The translations under genes and the position numbers were made by a program. Source: CAYUYV01 sp050331455 (GTDB taxonomy: Bacteria; Pseudomonadota; Alphaproteobacteria; JAJFIK01). Taken from it: a DNA stretch of 64,000 bases. Location: NCBI GenBank assembly GCA_050331455.1, contig JBHJGV010000004.1:62001-126000 (forward strand), given 5' to 3'. The notes below the pieces were generated by a model, which was not told the origin of the DNA, searched no databases, and saw nothing but the letters and a program-made list of their open reading frames with translations. Shown here piece after piece: positions 44,611 through 53,191 of this stretch (position 1 is its first letter; every line of letters starts with the position of its first letter).

Positions 44611-45465
44611 CTACTCCTTCAGCCGCCGGATGACGCCGTCCACATTGTCGGGGAGCCATTGCTCCCACAGGGCCCAGGTGCCGTAGGCCGGGGCCAAAGC
44701 GGAGCGGGCGTCGGCCACAATCGCGTCCCGGGATTTGCCGGCGGCCATGCCTTTTTTCACGACGGCCCGCAGGTCCTGGAGATAAATCCGGGACAGCGTC
44801 GCGTCTTCCTTGACACCGGTCTTACCGTGGCCGGGGAGCAGGATCTCGAAGTCCAACGCCTCAAGCACCTCGATCTGGTCGATCAGGGCCTCCACGGACC
44901 CGCCGGGAATGGTCCTGTAGGGCAGGCGCTTGACCGACACGAAATCCACCGCGAAGGCCACGTTGTCGGGCCGCACGACCGTCACGATCAGATCGTCGCT
45001 GTGCCCGCCCGCCCCGACATGGACGAATTCGAAGGTCTTCATCCCGATGCGGAAGGTCATGCTCTTCCGGAAGGTGAGGTCCGGTTGCGGAACATCGACG
45101 CTGCGTTTGGCAGCCTCCGCCATGAAGGTCTCATGGGCGATGACGAGGGCGGTATCGTTGAACACTTCGCCGCCGGAGGCATGGTCGCCATGGTGATGGC
45201 TGAAGATCAGATGGGTGACGGGGCGCCCGAATTGCTGGTCGATCTTGGATTCGAGCCAGGCGGCGGCGGATGCGTTGATCGGATCGGCGACGACGATCCC
45301 TTCCCCCGTATCCACCACCATGCCCACATGGCGATTGTTGTCGAAACGCCAGACATCGTCCGTGACGGGAGTGAGGCTGCGGGGCACGTCCGCCTGGGCG
45401 AGGGCTCCCGGCGCCCACAACAGGACGGCGGCGGTCAGAATATGGCGGGCGGTTTGAAGCAGCAT
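44611..45465 (-). CDS. MBL-fold metallo-hydrolase, exported
   Basis: A metallo-beta-lactamase-fold enzyme of 284 residues with signal peptide (LTAAVLLWAPGALAQA). The metal site HxHxDH is FSHHHGDH; further His ligands are in GAGGHSDDL and LLPGHGKTG. The start at 45465 has AAGGAG 7 nt upstream; earlier in-frame ATGs do not. It is the last gene of the minus-strand operon after the GT2 gene. Substrate unknown; this branch includes Zn-dependent hydrolases of lactones, thioesters and others. Confidence 0.88.
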   Translation of the reverse strand: MLLQTARHILTAAVLLWAPGALAQADVPRSLTPVTDDVWRFDNNRHVGMVVDTGEGIVVADPINASAAAWLESKIDQQFGRPVTHLIFSHHHGDHASGGEVFNDTALVIAHETFMAEAAKRSVDVPQPDLTFRKSMTFRIGMKTFEFVHVGAGGHSDDLIVTVVRPDNVAFAVDFVSVKRLPYRTIPGGSVEALIDQIEVLEALDFEILLPGHGKTGVKEDATLSRIYLQDLRAVVKKGMAAGKSRDAIVADARSALAPAYGTWALWEQWLPDNVDGVIRRLKE

Positions 45466-45509
45466 GGCAAACTCCTTGGGCACAGACATGGTCTCTGGCG
45501 GCGGGCCGA

Positions 45510-46253
45510 TCACAGGTCTCCCGTGCGCTCGGGCGGGAAGGTGCCCCGGCGCATGAGCCAGATGACACCCAGAAGATCGTAGATCCCCGCGCCGAGCCGG
45601 CCCAGAAAACCGTATTTCGAGGTGCCCTCCACGCGGGGGCGATCATTCACCGGGTATTGCAGCACGTCCCAGCCCGCGCGGCGCACCAGGGCCGGCAGGA
45701 AGCGGTGCATCCCGTCGAAAAAGGGCACATCGTCGAAGGCCTCCCGGCGCATCAACTTGAAACCGCAGCCGGTATCCCGCGTGCCGTCCTTGAGCAGGGT
45801 GCTGCGCATGCCATTGGCGATGCGCGATTGGAGCCATTTGAAAGCCCCGTCATTGCGCCGCTTGCGCTGGCCCGCGACGATGCCGAGCCGGGTGTCCGGC
45901 AGGCCGGCCTCGTGGAGATGGCGCCAGAGGGTGAGCACATCGGCCGGGTCGTTCTGGCGGTCGCCGTCCAGGGTCTGGATCCAGCGGCCGCGGGAGACCC
46001 GCTTGCCTGTCCAAAGGGCGGCACTCTTGCCCGAGCGACGGGAATGTCCGACCACCCGCACATCCTGGTAGCGCCGCTTCGCCTCCGCCAATTCCCCGGC
46101 GCTGCCGTCCGTCGAGCCGTCATTCACAAAGACCAGCTCGAAATGGATCGCCTCGCCGATGACCTCGTGGATTTCCTGGGTGAGCGGGCCGATATTCCCC
46201 GCTTCATTGTAAACAGGAACCAGGATGGTGAGATCGGGCGCGCTTTCAGACAT
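45510..46253 (-). CDS. Family 2 glycosyltransferase (polyprenyl-sugar synthase-like)
   Basis: A 247-residue GT-A glycosyltransferase. VPVYNEAGNIGPL, FVNDGSTDGS and LDGDRQNDP (catalytic DxD region) are visible, as is DTGCGFKLMRREAF. It resembles dolichyl-phosphate mannose synthase/ArnC-type enzymes without their C-terminal membrane helices, though a short hydrophobic end (GAGIYDLLGVIWLM) could anchor it. It lies downstream of the ABC importer in the same operon. Confidence 0.9.
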   Translation of the reverse strand: MSESAPDLTILVPVYNEAGNIGPLTQEIHEVIGEAIHFELVFVNDGSTDGSAGELAEAKRRYQDVRVVGHSRRSGKSAALWTGKRVSRGRWIQTLDGDRQNDPADVLTLWRHLHEAGLPDTRLGIVAGQRKRRNDGAFKWLQSRIANGMRSTLLKDGTRDTGCGFKLMRREAFDDVPFFDGMHRFLPALVRRAGWDVLQYPVNDRPRVEGTSKYGFLGRLGAGIYDLLGVIWLMRRGTFPPERTGDL

Positions 46254-46301
46254 GGGAGTGGGGCCTCTTGACGGGCTGGTGGGGCGGGCGTGACGGACGG
46301 C

Positions 46302-47450
46302 TCATGTGTGGGGATCCGCCGCGTCGCGCAGACCGTCGCCCAGAAAATTGAATGCCAGGACCGTGACCATGACCGGAATTACGGGGGCCAGCAACCAGGG
46401 ATGCAGCTCCACGGCCGCGAGATTCTGGGCGTCGCTCAACATGACGCCCCAGGAGACGATGGGCGGACGCAGGCCGAGCCCGAGGAAAGACAGGGCCGTT
46501 TCGCCGAGAATCATCGCCGGAACGGACAAGGTGGCGCTCGCCACAAGGTGAGAGGCGAAGTTCGGTACCATGTGGCACAGGATGATGCGCCGGCGCGACG
46601 CCCCCATCAGGCGCGCCGCGGTCACATAGTCTTCCTCGCGCAGGGACAGGAATTTGGCCCGGACCGCCCGCGCCAGGCTCGGCCAGTCCAAAAGCCCCAG
46701 AATGATCGTGATCCCGAAATAAGTGAGCAGCGGGGACCAGGTGGCTGGCAGCGCCGCCGCCAGCGCCATCCACAGGGGCAGTTCCGGGATCGACCGCATG
46801 ATCTCGATCACCCGCTGGACTGCGTGGTCGATCATGCCGCCGAAATAGCCCGCAAGACCGCCGATCACCACGCCCAGGGCCAGACTGATGGTGATGCCGA
46901 TCAGGCCGACGGTCAGGGAGACCACGGCGCCCGCCACGAGGCGGGAAAAGACGTCTCGTCCCAGGCGATCTGTACCCAGCAGAAAGACTGTTCCGCCTTC
47001 GGGGGCACAGAACAGGTGCAAGGTGCTGGGAATGACGCCGAACAGATGGTGGGGCTCTCCCGCACAGAACATGTGCAAGGGATAGACCTGGCGCCGGTCC
47101 ACCGTATAGACCCGCCGGAACTGCTCCAGATCGACCCGGACATCGAAACCATAGACGTAAGGAGCCGTGGGCCATCCATCCCGGAACAGGCGGATGGTCT
47201 GGGGCGGCGCGTTGATGTGGGTGACGTGCCGGGTGCCCGGATCATAGGGAGCAATAAAGCCGGCGACCGGCAGGCTGGCATAGGACAGGAGCAGGATGAG
47301 ACCGGAGATCACCGCGAGCCGGTGGCGGGCGAATTTGCGGGCCATCAACCGCCAATGGCCGGTCGGGCGCGCGAGGCCAGCCGAATCGGGACGGTCCGCC
47401 GGCGGAAAGGGGCGAGGGTCAACATAGTGCTCGTCCGGCCCTACCGTCAC
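46302..47450 (-). CDS. Dipeptide-type ABC transporter permease (DppC/YejE-like)
   Basis: A 382-residue inner-membrane permease. A hydrophobic first helix follows MARKFARHRLAVISG, then a large periplasmic insert (about 60-150, with VYTVDRRQVYPLHMFC) characteristic of the YejE-like branch. Five further helices carry the EAA loop (YVTAARLMGASRRRIILCHM). It starts with GTG overlapping the upstream permease stop (GTGA), giving coupling. It works with the neighbouring DppB-like permease. Confidence 0.9.
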   Translation of the reverse strand: MTVGPDEHYVDPRPFPPADRPDSAGLARPTGHWRLMARKFARHRLAVISGLILLLSYASLPVAGFIAPYDPGTRHVTHINAPPQTIRLFRDGWPTAPYVYGFDVRVDLEQFRRVYTVDRRQVYPLHMFCAGEPHHLFGVIPSTLHLFCAPEGGTVFLLGTDRLGRDVFSRLVAGAVVSLTVGLIGITISLALGVVIGGLAGYFGGMIDHAVQRVIEIMRSIPELPLWMALAAALPATWSPLLTYFGITIILGLLDWPSLARAVRAKFLSLREEDYVTAARLMGASRRRIILCHMVPNFASHLVASATLSVPAMILGETALSFLGLGLRPPIVSWGVMLSDAQNLAAVELHPWLLAPVIPVMVTVLAFNFLGDGLRDAADPHT

Positions 47451-48472
47451 CGTCCCATCCCCCCACCCATCCGGATGCGCGGATCCACCCAGGCCAGCAG
47501 CAGATCCGAAACGGTCATACCGAAAATGGTCAGGACCGCCACGAAAAGCAGGATGAAGCCGGCCAGATACTGGTCCTGCTGCATGAGCGCGGTCAAAAGG
47601 ACCGGCCCGATGGTCGGCAGGCTGAGCACGACGGACACGATCACCGAACCCGAAACAAGCCGGGGCAGCAGATTGCCGATATCGGCAATGAAGGGGCTCA
47701 GCGCCATACGCAGGGGATATTTGACGAGGACACGGGTCTCGCCCAGGCCCTTGGCCCGGGCCGTGCGCACATAAGGCTTTTCCAACTCGTCCATCAGGTT
47801 GGCCCTCAGCCGCCGGATCATCTCCGCCGTACCCGCCGTGCCGATGACGATGACGGGCACGGCCAGATGAGACAGCACCGAGCCGACCTTGGCCCAGGAC
47901 CAGGGCTCTTCCAGATAGGCCGGGTCCATCATGCCCCCGATCGACAGGCCGAACCACTTGTTGAAGTAGTAGAGCAGGACCAGACCGAGCAGGAAATTGG
48001 GCAGGGCCAAGCCGAGATAGCCCAGAAAGGACAAGCCGTAATCGCCCCAGGAATAGGGTCGGGTGGCCGCATACAATCCGAGGGGAAACGAGACGGCATA
48101 GATGAACAGGACCACGGCGAAGTTGAGGACAGCCGTCAGCAGCACCGTGTCCCCCACGACGTCCGAAACGGGGCGTTCATATACAAAGGACCACCCCCAA
48201 TTGCCCTGGAGGAGACCGGAAAAGCCATGATGGCCGGGCCAGATGCCCAGCCAAATTCCGAACTGAACCAGAAAGGGCTTATCGAGATCGAATTCGGTCC
48301 GGTAGAATTCAAGTTGCGCAATGCTGGATGCTTCGCCGCTGGCCTTCAGTTCCATGATCCGGTTGGAGAGGAAATCCCCCGGCGGCAGCATGATCACCAT
48401 GAACAACAGCAGGCTGATCACCAACAGAGTTGGGATCATCAGCAGCAGACGATGAAACACGAGGCGCAGCAT
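47447..48472 (-). CDS. Dipeptide-type ABC transporter permease (DppB/YejB-like)
   Basis: A 341-residue permease with the family start MLRLVFHRLLLMIPTLLVIS, six membrane helices, a large periplasmic loop after helix 1 and the EAA-type loop PYVRTARAKGLGETRVLVKY. It partners the overlapping second permease. Confidence 0.93.
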   Translation of the reverse strand: MLRLVFHRLLLMIPTLLVISLLLFMVIMLPPGDFLSNRIMELKASGEASSIAQLEFYRTEFDLDKPFLVQFGIWLGIWPGHHGFSGLLQGNWGWSFVYERPVSDVVGDTVLLTAVLNFAVVLFIYAVSFPLGLYAATRPYSWGDYGLSFLGYLGLALPNFLLGLVLLYYFNKWFGLSIGGMMDPAYLEEPWSWAKVGSVLSHLAVPVIVIGTAGTAEMIRRLRANLMDELEKPYVRTARAKGLGETRVLVKYPLRMALSPFIADIGNLLPRLVSGSVIVSVVLSLPTIGPVLLTALMQQDQYLAGFILLFVAVLTIFGMTVSDLLLAWVDPRIRMGGGMGR

Positions 48473-48602
48473 TAAAGGCCTCCCCGCGCCACGTCATTTT
48501 GCCCCTTGTACGGAGGAACCGGCAGAACTGGTTCACCTGTCGGGCGCGTTCGAACCTGCCCGCGAGGGCCACCCAAGGGTTCCGCATTCCGGGGCGCGCG
48601 CA

Positions 48603-48626
48603 GTGGGCGGGTTGAAAGCCGCCCAC
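48603..48626. other. Stem-loop between binding-protein and permease genes
   Basis: A perfect 8-bp inverted repeat GTGGGCGG / CCGCCCAC with loop GTTGAAAG lies in the 223-bp gap between the solute-binding protein and the first permease. A second small dyad (CGGAG-CAG-CTCCG) follows. There is no T-run. Such hairpins often stabilise the upstream mRNA so that binding protein exceeds permease (inference). Confidence 0.5.
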
Positions 48627-48695
48627 CGGAGCAGCTCCGTGGATTTGCTGCAGGCCTCGCCAGTTTGAGCACTGCGATGGCGCCCCGCATGCCCA

Positions 48696-50549
48696 TCATT
48701 GCGTCCCGGCGCCGGCGAACCAGAACTGGTCCGGGCGGTAGATACCGATCAGGGCGCCGGGTTCCCAGGCATAGATGCCGTTTTCGGGCACATTGCGCAA
48801 CCGGTTCGAGACCACGACCGGTTGGGCCACGCTCTGAACCGTGCCAAGCACGTAGAGCTCTTTTGTGTGAATACGGAGCATCCGGTCCCAAATGGCCTTG
48901 CGATCCTCATCCGTCCGGGAGCGTTCCCAGGCCTTGGCAAGGGAGAGCAGCTCCGACGGCTTGGCGAGGTCCACCGGCTGTCCGGCCTTGCCCCCGGTTT
49001 CGTAATACTGGCCCCATTTCGGCCAGTTCAAGGTTACCTGCTGGACCGGCGCAAGTTCCGTGGGCGCCATATCCGGCGTCGCGAGCGCCAGATCCCAGCC
49101 GGACCAGCCGGCCATCACGGCCGCACCGGAATAGACTCGGTTTCGCAAGGTGGCCCGGTCGCTGATCTTCACGAACAGACGCACGCCGATTTCGGCCCAG
49201 GTTTCCTGGATCAATGAGAGAATGTCGAGGGCTTGCGGGTTTTCGTTCGAAATGTCGATCACGATTTCGAGGGGCCGTCCGTCGGGGAGCAATCGGGTGC
49301 CGTCGCCGCGCTTTTCCGTCAGGCCGATGGCCTCGAGCAACCGGCTCGCCTCCAGGGGTGCATATTCGGCCCCGTCCAGCAGATAGGGTTCGCGGAACAG
49401 CGGGCTCTGGGGCAGCACCGTGTTGTTGCCCTCCGAAGCGAGGCCGAGAAACAGGGACTGGTTGATGATCCGGCGGTCGATGCCGAGGGACAGGGCGAGC
49501 CGGAAGCGCCGATCCCGCATCAGTCCCCGCCATAATGGATCATTGGCATTGAGATTGGGATAGAGCGCAAAGACCGAGCCCTTGCCGATCTGCCACAGGC
49601 GGGTAGTGTAGTCCCCCTGCCCCTCACCCCGTTTCAGGACGGCAATATCGGAAAAGCCAAGGCCCCGTGACTGGAGATCAACACGCCCCGCCTGGGTCCG
49701 CGCGGCGATCAGTCGGCTGTCCACCACATCCATCACCACACGGTCGATATAGGGCAGGTGCACACCGTTCACGTCCACGCGGTGATAGTGGGGATTGCGC
49801 TCGAACACGAAACGCTGGGCCGGCGGGCGCGTTGTGGGCCGCCAAGGCTGAAGGGTCGGCAGGTCCGGATTGTCGAATTTGTAGAGATTGTCCAGGCGAT
49901 TGTGCAGCTGGGCCCAGTTCTTGACCTTGGCCTCGGCGATCTGCGCCGCCAGCGCCTCCGGCTCGGCATAGTCAACATGAAAGCGCCGCATGTAATGGGC
50001 CGGACGATAGATAAAGGGCGGACGGGTCTGGGCCAGCAGGGTCAGGAATTTCGGATTGGGGGACTCCCAGGAAAAGCGCACCGTGTGCGGATCGATAATC
50101 TCCACCTGGGGCAGCGCGCCCCCCGCCCGCAGGCTCACGGGCGGGCCGGCGGGCTTCAGGTCCCTGTTGTTGGCCACATCCTCCCACCAATAGCGGAAAT
50201 CTTCGGCCGTGAACGGATGCCCGTCGGACCAACGGTGCCCCCGGCGCAGATGCAGGGTGTAGATCCGCCGGTCGGGGCTCATCTCCAGATCCTTGAGCAG
50301 GTCCGGACCGATGGTCAGGTCCGGCCGATAGCCGACGAGCCGGGCATAGCCATAGACCGTCATGAGACGGATATCCCGTGTGCTGCCGATCAGGGTGGTC
50401 AGGGTTCCGCCCCGCCGGCCGGGCGCAAGGCCCTCGCCGGACAGGTCGACCACCAGGGGATCGGCCGGTGGCGCGGCCTCGGAGGCTGCTGGCATCGCCA
50501 GGGCGAGCCACAGTCCGAAAAGGAGCAAAAGGAACGGTCGTGATGTCAT
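48696..50549 (-). CDS. ABC transporter solute-binding protein (family 5)
   Basis: A 617-residue periplasmic binding protein of the DppA/OppA class with signal peptide LLLLFGLWLALAMPAASEA. Family-5 signatures include LRRGHRWSDGHPFTAEDFRYWW and FERNPHYHRVD. The size and the YejA-like region suggest a larger oligopeptide or glycoconjugate ligand rather than a dipeptide, but no ligand can be read from sequence. The start at 50549 matches the signal peptide. Confidence 0.92.
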   Translation of the reverse strand: MTSRPFLLLLFGLWLALAMPAASEAAPPADPLVVDLSGEGLAPGRRGGTLTTLIGSTRDIRLMTVYGYARLVGYRPDLTIGPDLLKDLEMSPDRRIYTLHLRRGHRWSDGHPFTAEDFRYWWEDVANNRDLKPAGPPVSLRAGGALPQVEIIDPHTVRFSWESPNPKFLTLLAQTRPPFIYRPAHYMRRFHVDYAEPEALAAQIAEAKVKNWAQLHNRLDNLYKFDNPDLPTLQPWRPTTRPPAQRFVFERNPHYHRVDVNGVHLPYIDRVVMDVVDSRLIAARTQAGRVDLQSRGLGFSDIAVLKRGEGQGDYTTRLWQIGKGSVFALYPNLNANDPLWRGLMRDRRFRLALSLGIDRRIINQSLFLGLASEGNNTVLPQSPLFREPYLLDGAEYAPLEASRLLEAIGLTEKRGDGTRLLPDGRPLEIVIDISNENPQALDILSLIQETWAEIGVRLFVKISDRATLRNRVYSGAAVMAGWSGWDLALATPDMAPTELAPVQQVTLNWPKWGQYYETGGKAGQPVDLAKPSELLSLAKAWERSRTDEDRKAIWDRMLRIHTKELYVLGTVQSVAQPVVVSNRLRNVPENGIYAWEPGALIGIYRPDQFWFAGAGTQ

Positions 50550-50559
50550 GGTGCGGCTG

Positions 50560-52380
50560 CTACGAATTTGAGGACGGGTGAACGGTGTGCGGTGCATCGG
50601 GTGTCTCGGCCTGGAGGACCCAATGGCCCGCGGCGGCCTCCAGGAAGCGGGCCGGGGTATCGGCGTCGGGGCGATAGGGCCGGGGCCAGAGCGCCGGATC
50701 GGTGGGCTCGCCGAGGCCCGGCGCATCGAGATCGAGGGGATGCAGGGCATCCGGCACCGCGTCAAGCAGCGTCCGGGTGTAGGGGTGGCGGGCGGCGCAG
50801 AACAGATCCGCGCCCGCCGCCAGCTCCACGATCCGCCCCCGGCACATCACGGCGATGCGATCCGCCACCGCCTGGATCACCGCAAGATTGTGGCTGATGA
50901 ACAGATAGGTGAGGCCGAGTTCCCCCCTCAGTCGCTTCAGCAGCGCGAGGATCTGTGCCTGGACGGACACATCAAGGGCCGATGTGGGTTCGTCTACAAG
51001 AACAAGGTCGGTCGCTGTCATCAGGGCCCTGGCGATCCCGATCCTTTGTCTCTGCCCGCCGGAAAAGGCATGGGGAAACCGGTCGAGGGCCGTCCGGGGC
51101 AAGCCCACGAGATCCATGGCCTTGAGCACGCGGGTCTCCGCCTCCCGCCCCTTGGCAAGGCCGTGTATGACCAGAGGCTCACGGAGAATATCGCGCAGCG
51201 TGTGCCGCGGAATGAGGGCCGAGGCCGGGTCTTGAAACACATAATGGATCCGGCGGCGGAAGGATTTGAGGTCCGCGCCCGCGAGGGAGGCGGGATCGAC
51301 CGGTGGCCCGCCCGGAGCATGGAAACGCAAGGCGCCGGAGGACGGCACCAGCGCGCCCATGATGACCCGAGCGAGGGTGCTTTTGCCCGACCCGGACTCG
51401 CCCACAAGCCCCAGACACTCGCCGCACCGGATGTCGAGACTGATGTCCTCCAGGGTGCTGGCCGCCTCGCCGTAACAGGCGGAGACCCCGTCCAAGGTGA
51501 CCAGGGCAGGCGCCGACCCCTGCTGTGGGCCGGCGCCTGCGGATCCCGCACGCCTGTCGCAGCGGGGCACGGCGGTCATCAGGGATTGGGTATAGGGATG
51601 GCCGGGCACCGTGAGGATGCGCCCCGCCCGGCCCCGCTCCATCAGGCGGCCCCGGTGGAGCACGCCCATCTGATCGGCGATGCTGGCCACGACACCCACG
51701 TCATGGGTGACCAGCAGGATGGCCATACCCGTGCGATCCTGCATGGTCCGGATCAATTTGAGAATGCCGGCCTGGGTCGTCACGTCGAGGGCCGTGGTCG
51801 GCTCGTCCGCCACCAGGACGGCAGGCTGGCAGATCATGGCCATGGCGATCATGGCCCTTTGGCGCATGCCGCCGGACAGCTCGAACGCATACTGACGGCT
51901 GATGCCTGCCGGATCCTTCAAGCCCACCTGATCCAGCATGTCCAGGGTGCGCTCATGGGCCTCCAGGTCGTCACAGCCCTGGTGGGCCCGGCAGATCTCC
52001 CGGATCTGTCCGCCGATGGTGTGTACGGGCGAGAACGCGGTCATGGGCTCCTGGAAGATCATGGCGATCCGGCGCCCACGGATGGTCCGCAAGGCGGCAT
52101 CCGAGAGGCGCGCCAGATCCACGCTCGCCTCCTCGCCATGACCGCCGGCGCGGGCGGGATCGGTGAAGACCAGCCGGCCGCCTTCGATCCCCACGCCGCG
52201 CGGCAGAAGGCCCAGCAGGCTGAGGCACAGCATGCTTTTTCCAGACCCGGATTCCCCGACAAGGCCAAGGGTCTCCCCCTGATCGAGATCCAGAGAGACC
52301 CCATCGAGCACTGCCTGCGGATAGTCTTTTTTCCGGGTACGGAAGGTAATTGTCAGATCATCAATCTGCAAAACGGTCAT
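50560..52380 (-). CDS. ABC transporter ATP-binding protein, fused double NBD (YejF-like)
   Basis: Two complete ATPase domains in one 606-residue chain. Each has Walker A GESGSGKS, signature (FELSGGMRQR in the first, FSGGQRQRIGIAR in the second), Walker B (ADEPTTALD and VDEPTSALD) and switch His (THDVG and SHNLA). Oligopeptide-type C-terminal extensions (HPYTQSLM, HPYTRTLLDAVP) follow each. It energises the two permeases downstream. The start overlaps the stop of the upstream membrane protein. Confidence 0.95.
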   Translation of the reverse strand: MTVLQIDDLTITFRTRKKDYPQAVLDGVSLDLDQGETLGLVGESGSGKSMLCLSLLGLLPRGVGIEGGRLVFTDPARAGGHGEEASVDLARLSDAALRTIRGRRIAMIFQEPMTAFSPVHTIGGQIREICRAHQGCDDLEAHERTLDMLDQVGLKDPAGISRQYAFELSGGMRQRAMIAMAMICQPAVLVADEPTTALDVTTQAGILKLIRTMQDRTGMAILLVTHDVGVVASIADQMGVLHRGRLMERGRAGRILTVPGHPYTQSLMTAVPRCDRRAGSAGAGPQQGSAPALVTLDGVSACYGEAASTLEDISLDIRCGECLGLVGESGSGKSTLARVIMGALVPSSGALRFHAPGGPPVDPASLAGADLKSFRRRIHYVFQDPASALIPRHTLRDILREPLVIHGLAKGREAETRVLKAMDLVGLPRTALDRFPHAFSGGQRQRIGIARALMTATDLVLVDEPTSALDVSVQAQILALLKRLRGELGLTYLFISHNLAVIQAVADRIAVMCRGRIVELAAGADLFCAARHPYTRTLLDAVPDALHPLDLDAPGLGEPTDPALWPRPYRPDADTPARFLEAAAGHWVLQAETPDAPHTVHPSSNS

Positions 52381-52988
52381 GGCGGGCTGCCCTCCCGATC
52401 CGTCGGCGCGTCGGGCCGGGTCAGGTGGCCATGGATGCTCAGGGCCGTCAGATTGGCCTGGGTCGTGCGATCGAGCACCAGGCGGTTCTTCAGGGCATGG
52501 TCCCAGGCCGTCTCCAACAGTTCCTGGAAGCCCGCGAGCCGCTGGTCGGCCTTGATCGGCAACCGGCCGGGCCCGCCCTTTCCCTTCAGCGTGATCTGGA
52601 CCCAGTAGGGCGCCTTGAAGGTCCGGTCCGCATAGTTGCGCACTTTGAAGACGTCCATGTCAGCCCACGCCATGCTGGCGAGCGGGACAGTGCGGCCCCC
52701 GGGCAGCGCCAACCAGACCGCGACGCCGGCCGAATCCATGCGCAGCCGCGTGCACAGCCGGATCATTGTCCTGGTCAAGACGATAAGACTGAGGGTCAGG
52801 ATACTCACCAGAAACCACCACACGCCGTTGCCGACCGGGACGATCAGCAGGAACACGGCCGCAACGACCAGGCCGAAACCGATCCGCAGGCCGTCGCCGA
52901 TCAGACTTGCGGCGGGATAGGCCAACACGGTGCCGTGCTGGGCGGTATCCCTCCGGATCGGCCCGTCCTCGCGATCGGTGTCGTTCAT
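52377..52988 (-). CDS. Hypothetical membrane protein
   Basis: About 203 residues with two hydrophobic segments (GLVVAAVFLLIVPVGNGVWW and FLVSILTLSLIVLT), then a soluble domain with alternating strands (LALPGGRTVPLASMAWADMDVF, APYWVQITLKG). The pattern is PH-like, similar to bPH2-type bacterial membrane proteins, but I cannot name it. A GTG at 53033 would add 15 residues. It overlaps the ATPase start by 4 bp (ATGA), so it is the first gene of the importer operon. Confidence 0.7.
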   Translation of the reverse strand: MNDTDREDGPIRRDTAQHGTVLAYPAASLIGDGLRIGFGLVVAAVFLLIVPVGNGVWWFLVSILTLSLIVLTRTMIRLCTRLRMDSAGVAVWLALPGGRTVPLASMAWADMDVFKVRNYADRTFKAPYWVQITLKGKGGPGRLPIKADQRLAGFQELLETAWDHALKNRLVLDRTTQANLTALSIHGHLTRPDAPTDREGSPP

Positions 52989-53191
52989 ATCGCGCTGCGC
53001 CCCATGGCCGATCCTTCCCCCCTCGATAGACACTTCAAGCTATGACGGACACAGCCTAGACGACCAGGGCTTCGACGAAATGACCGTCATGGAAATGCGC
53101 CGATAATCGGGTAGGGCCCAGAGTCGTCAATCGCTTCGCTCCCCGGCGCCGCCCGCCTTGACGCGGGCCGCCCTGCACGGGACGCTGACCC

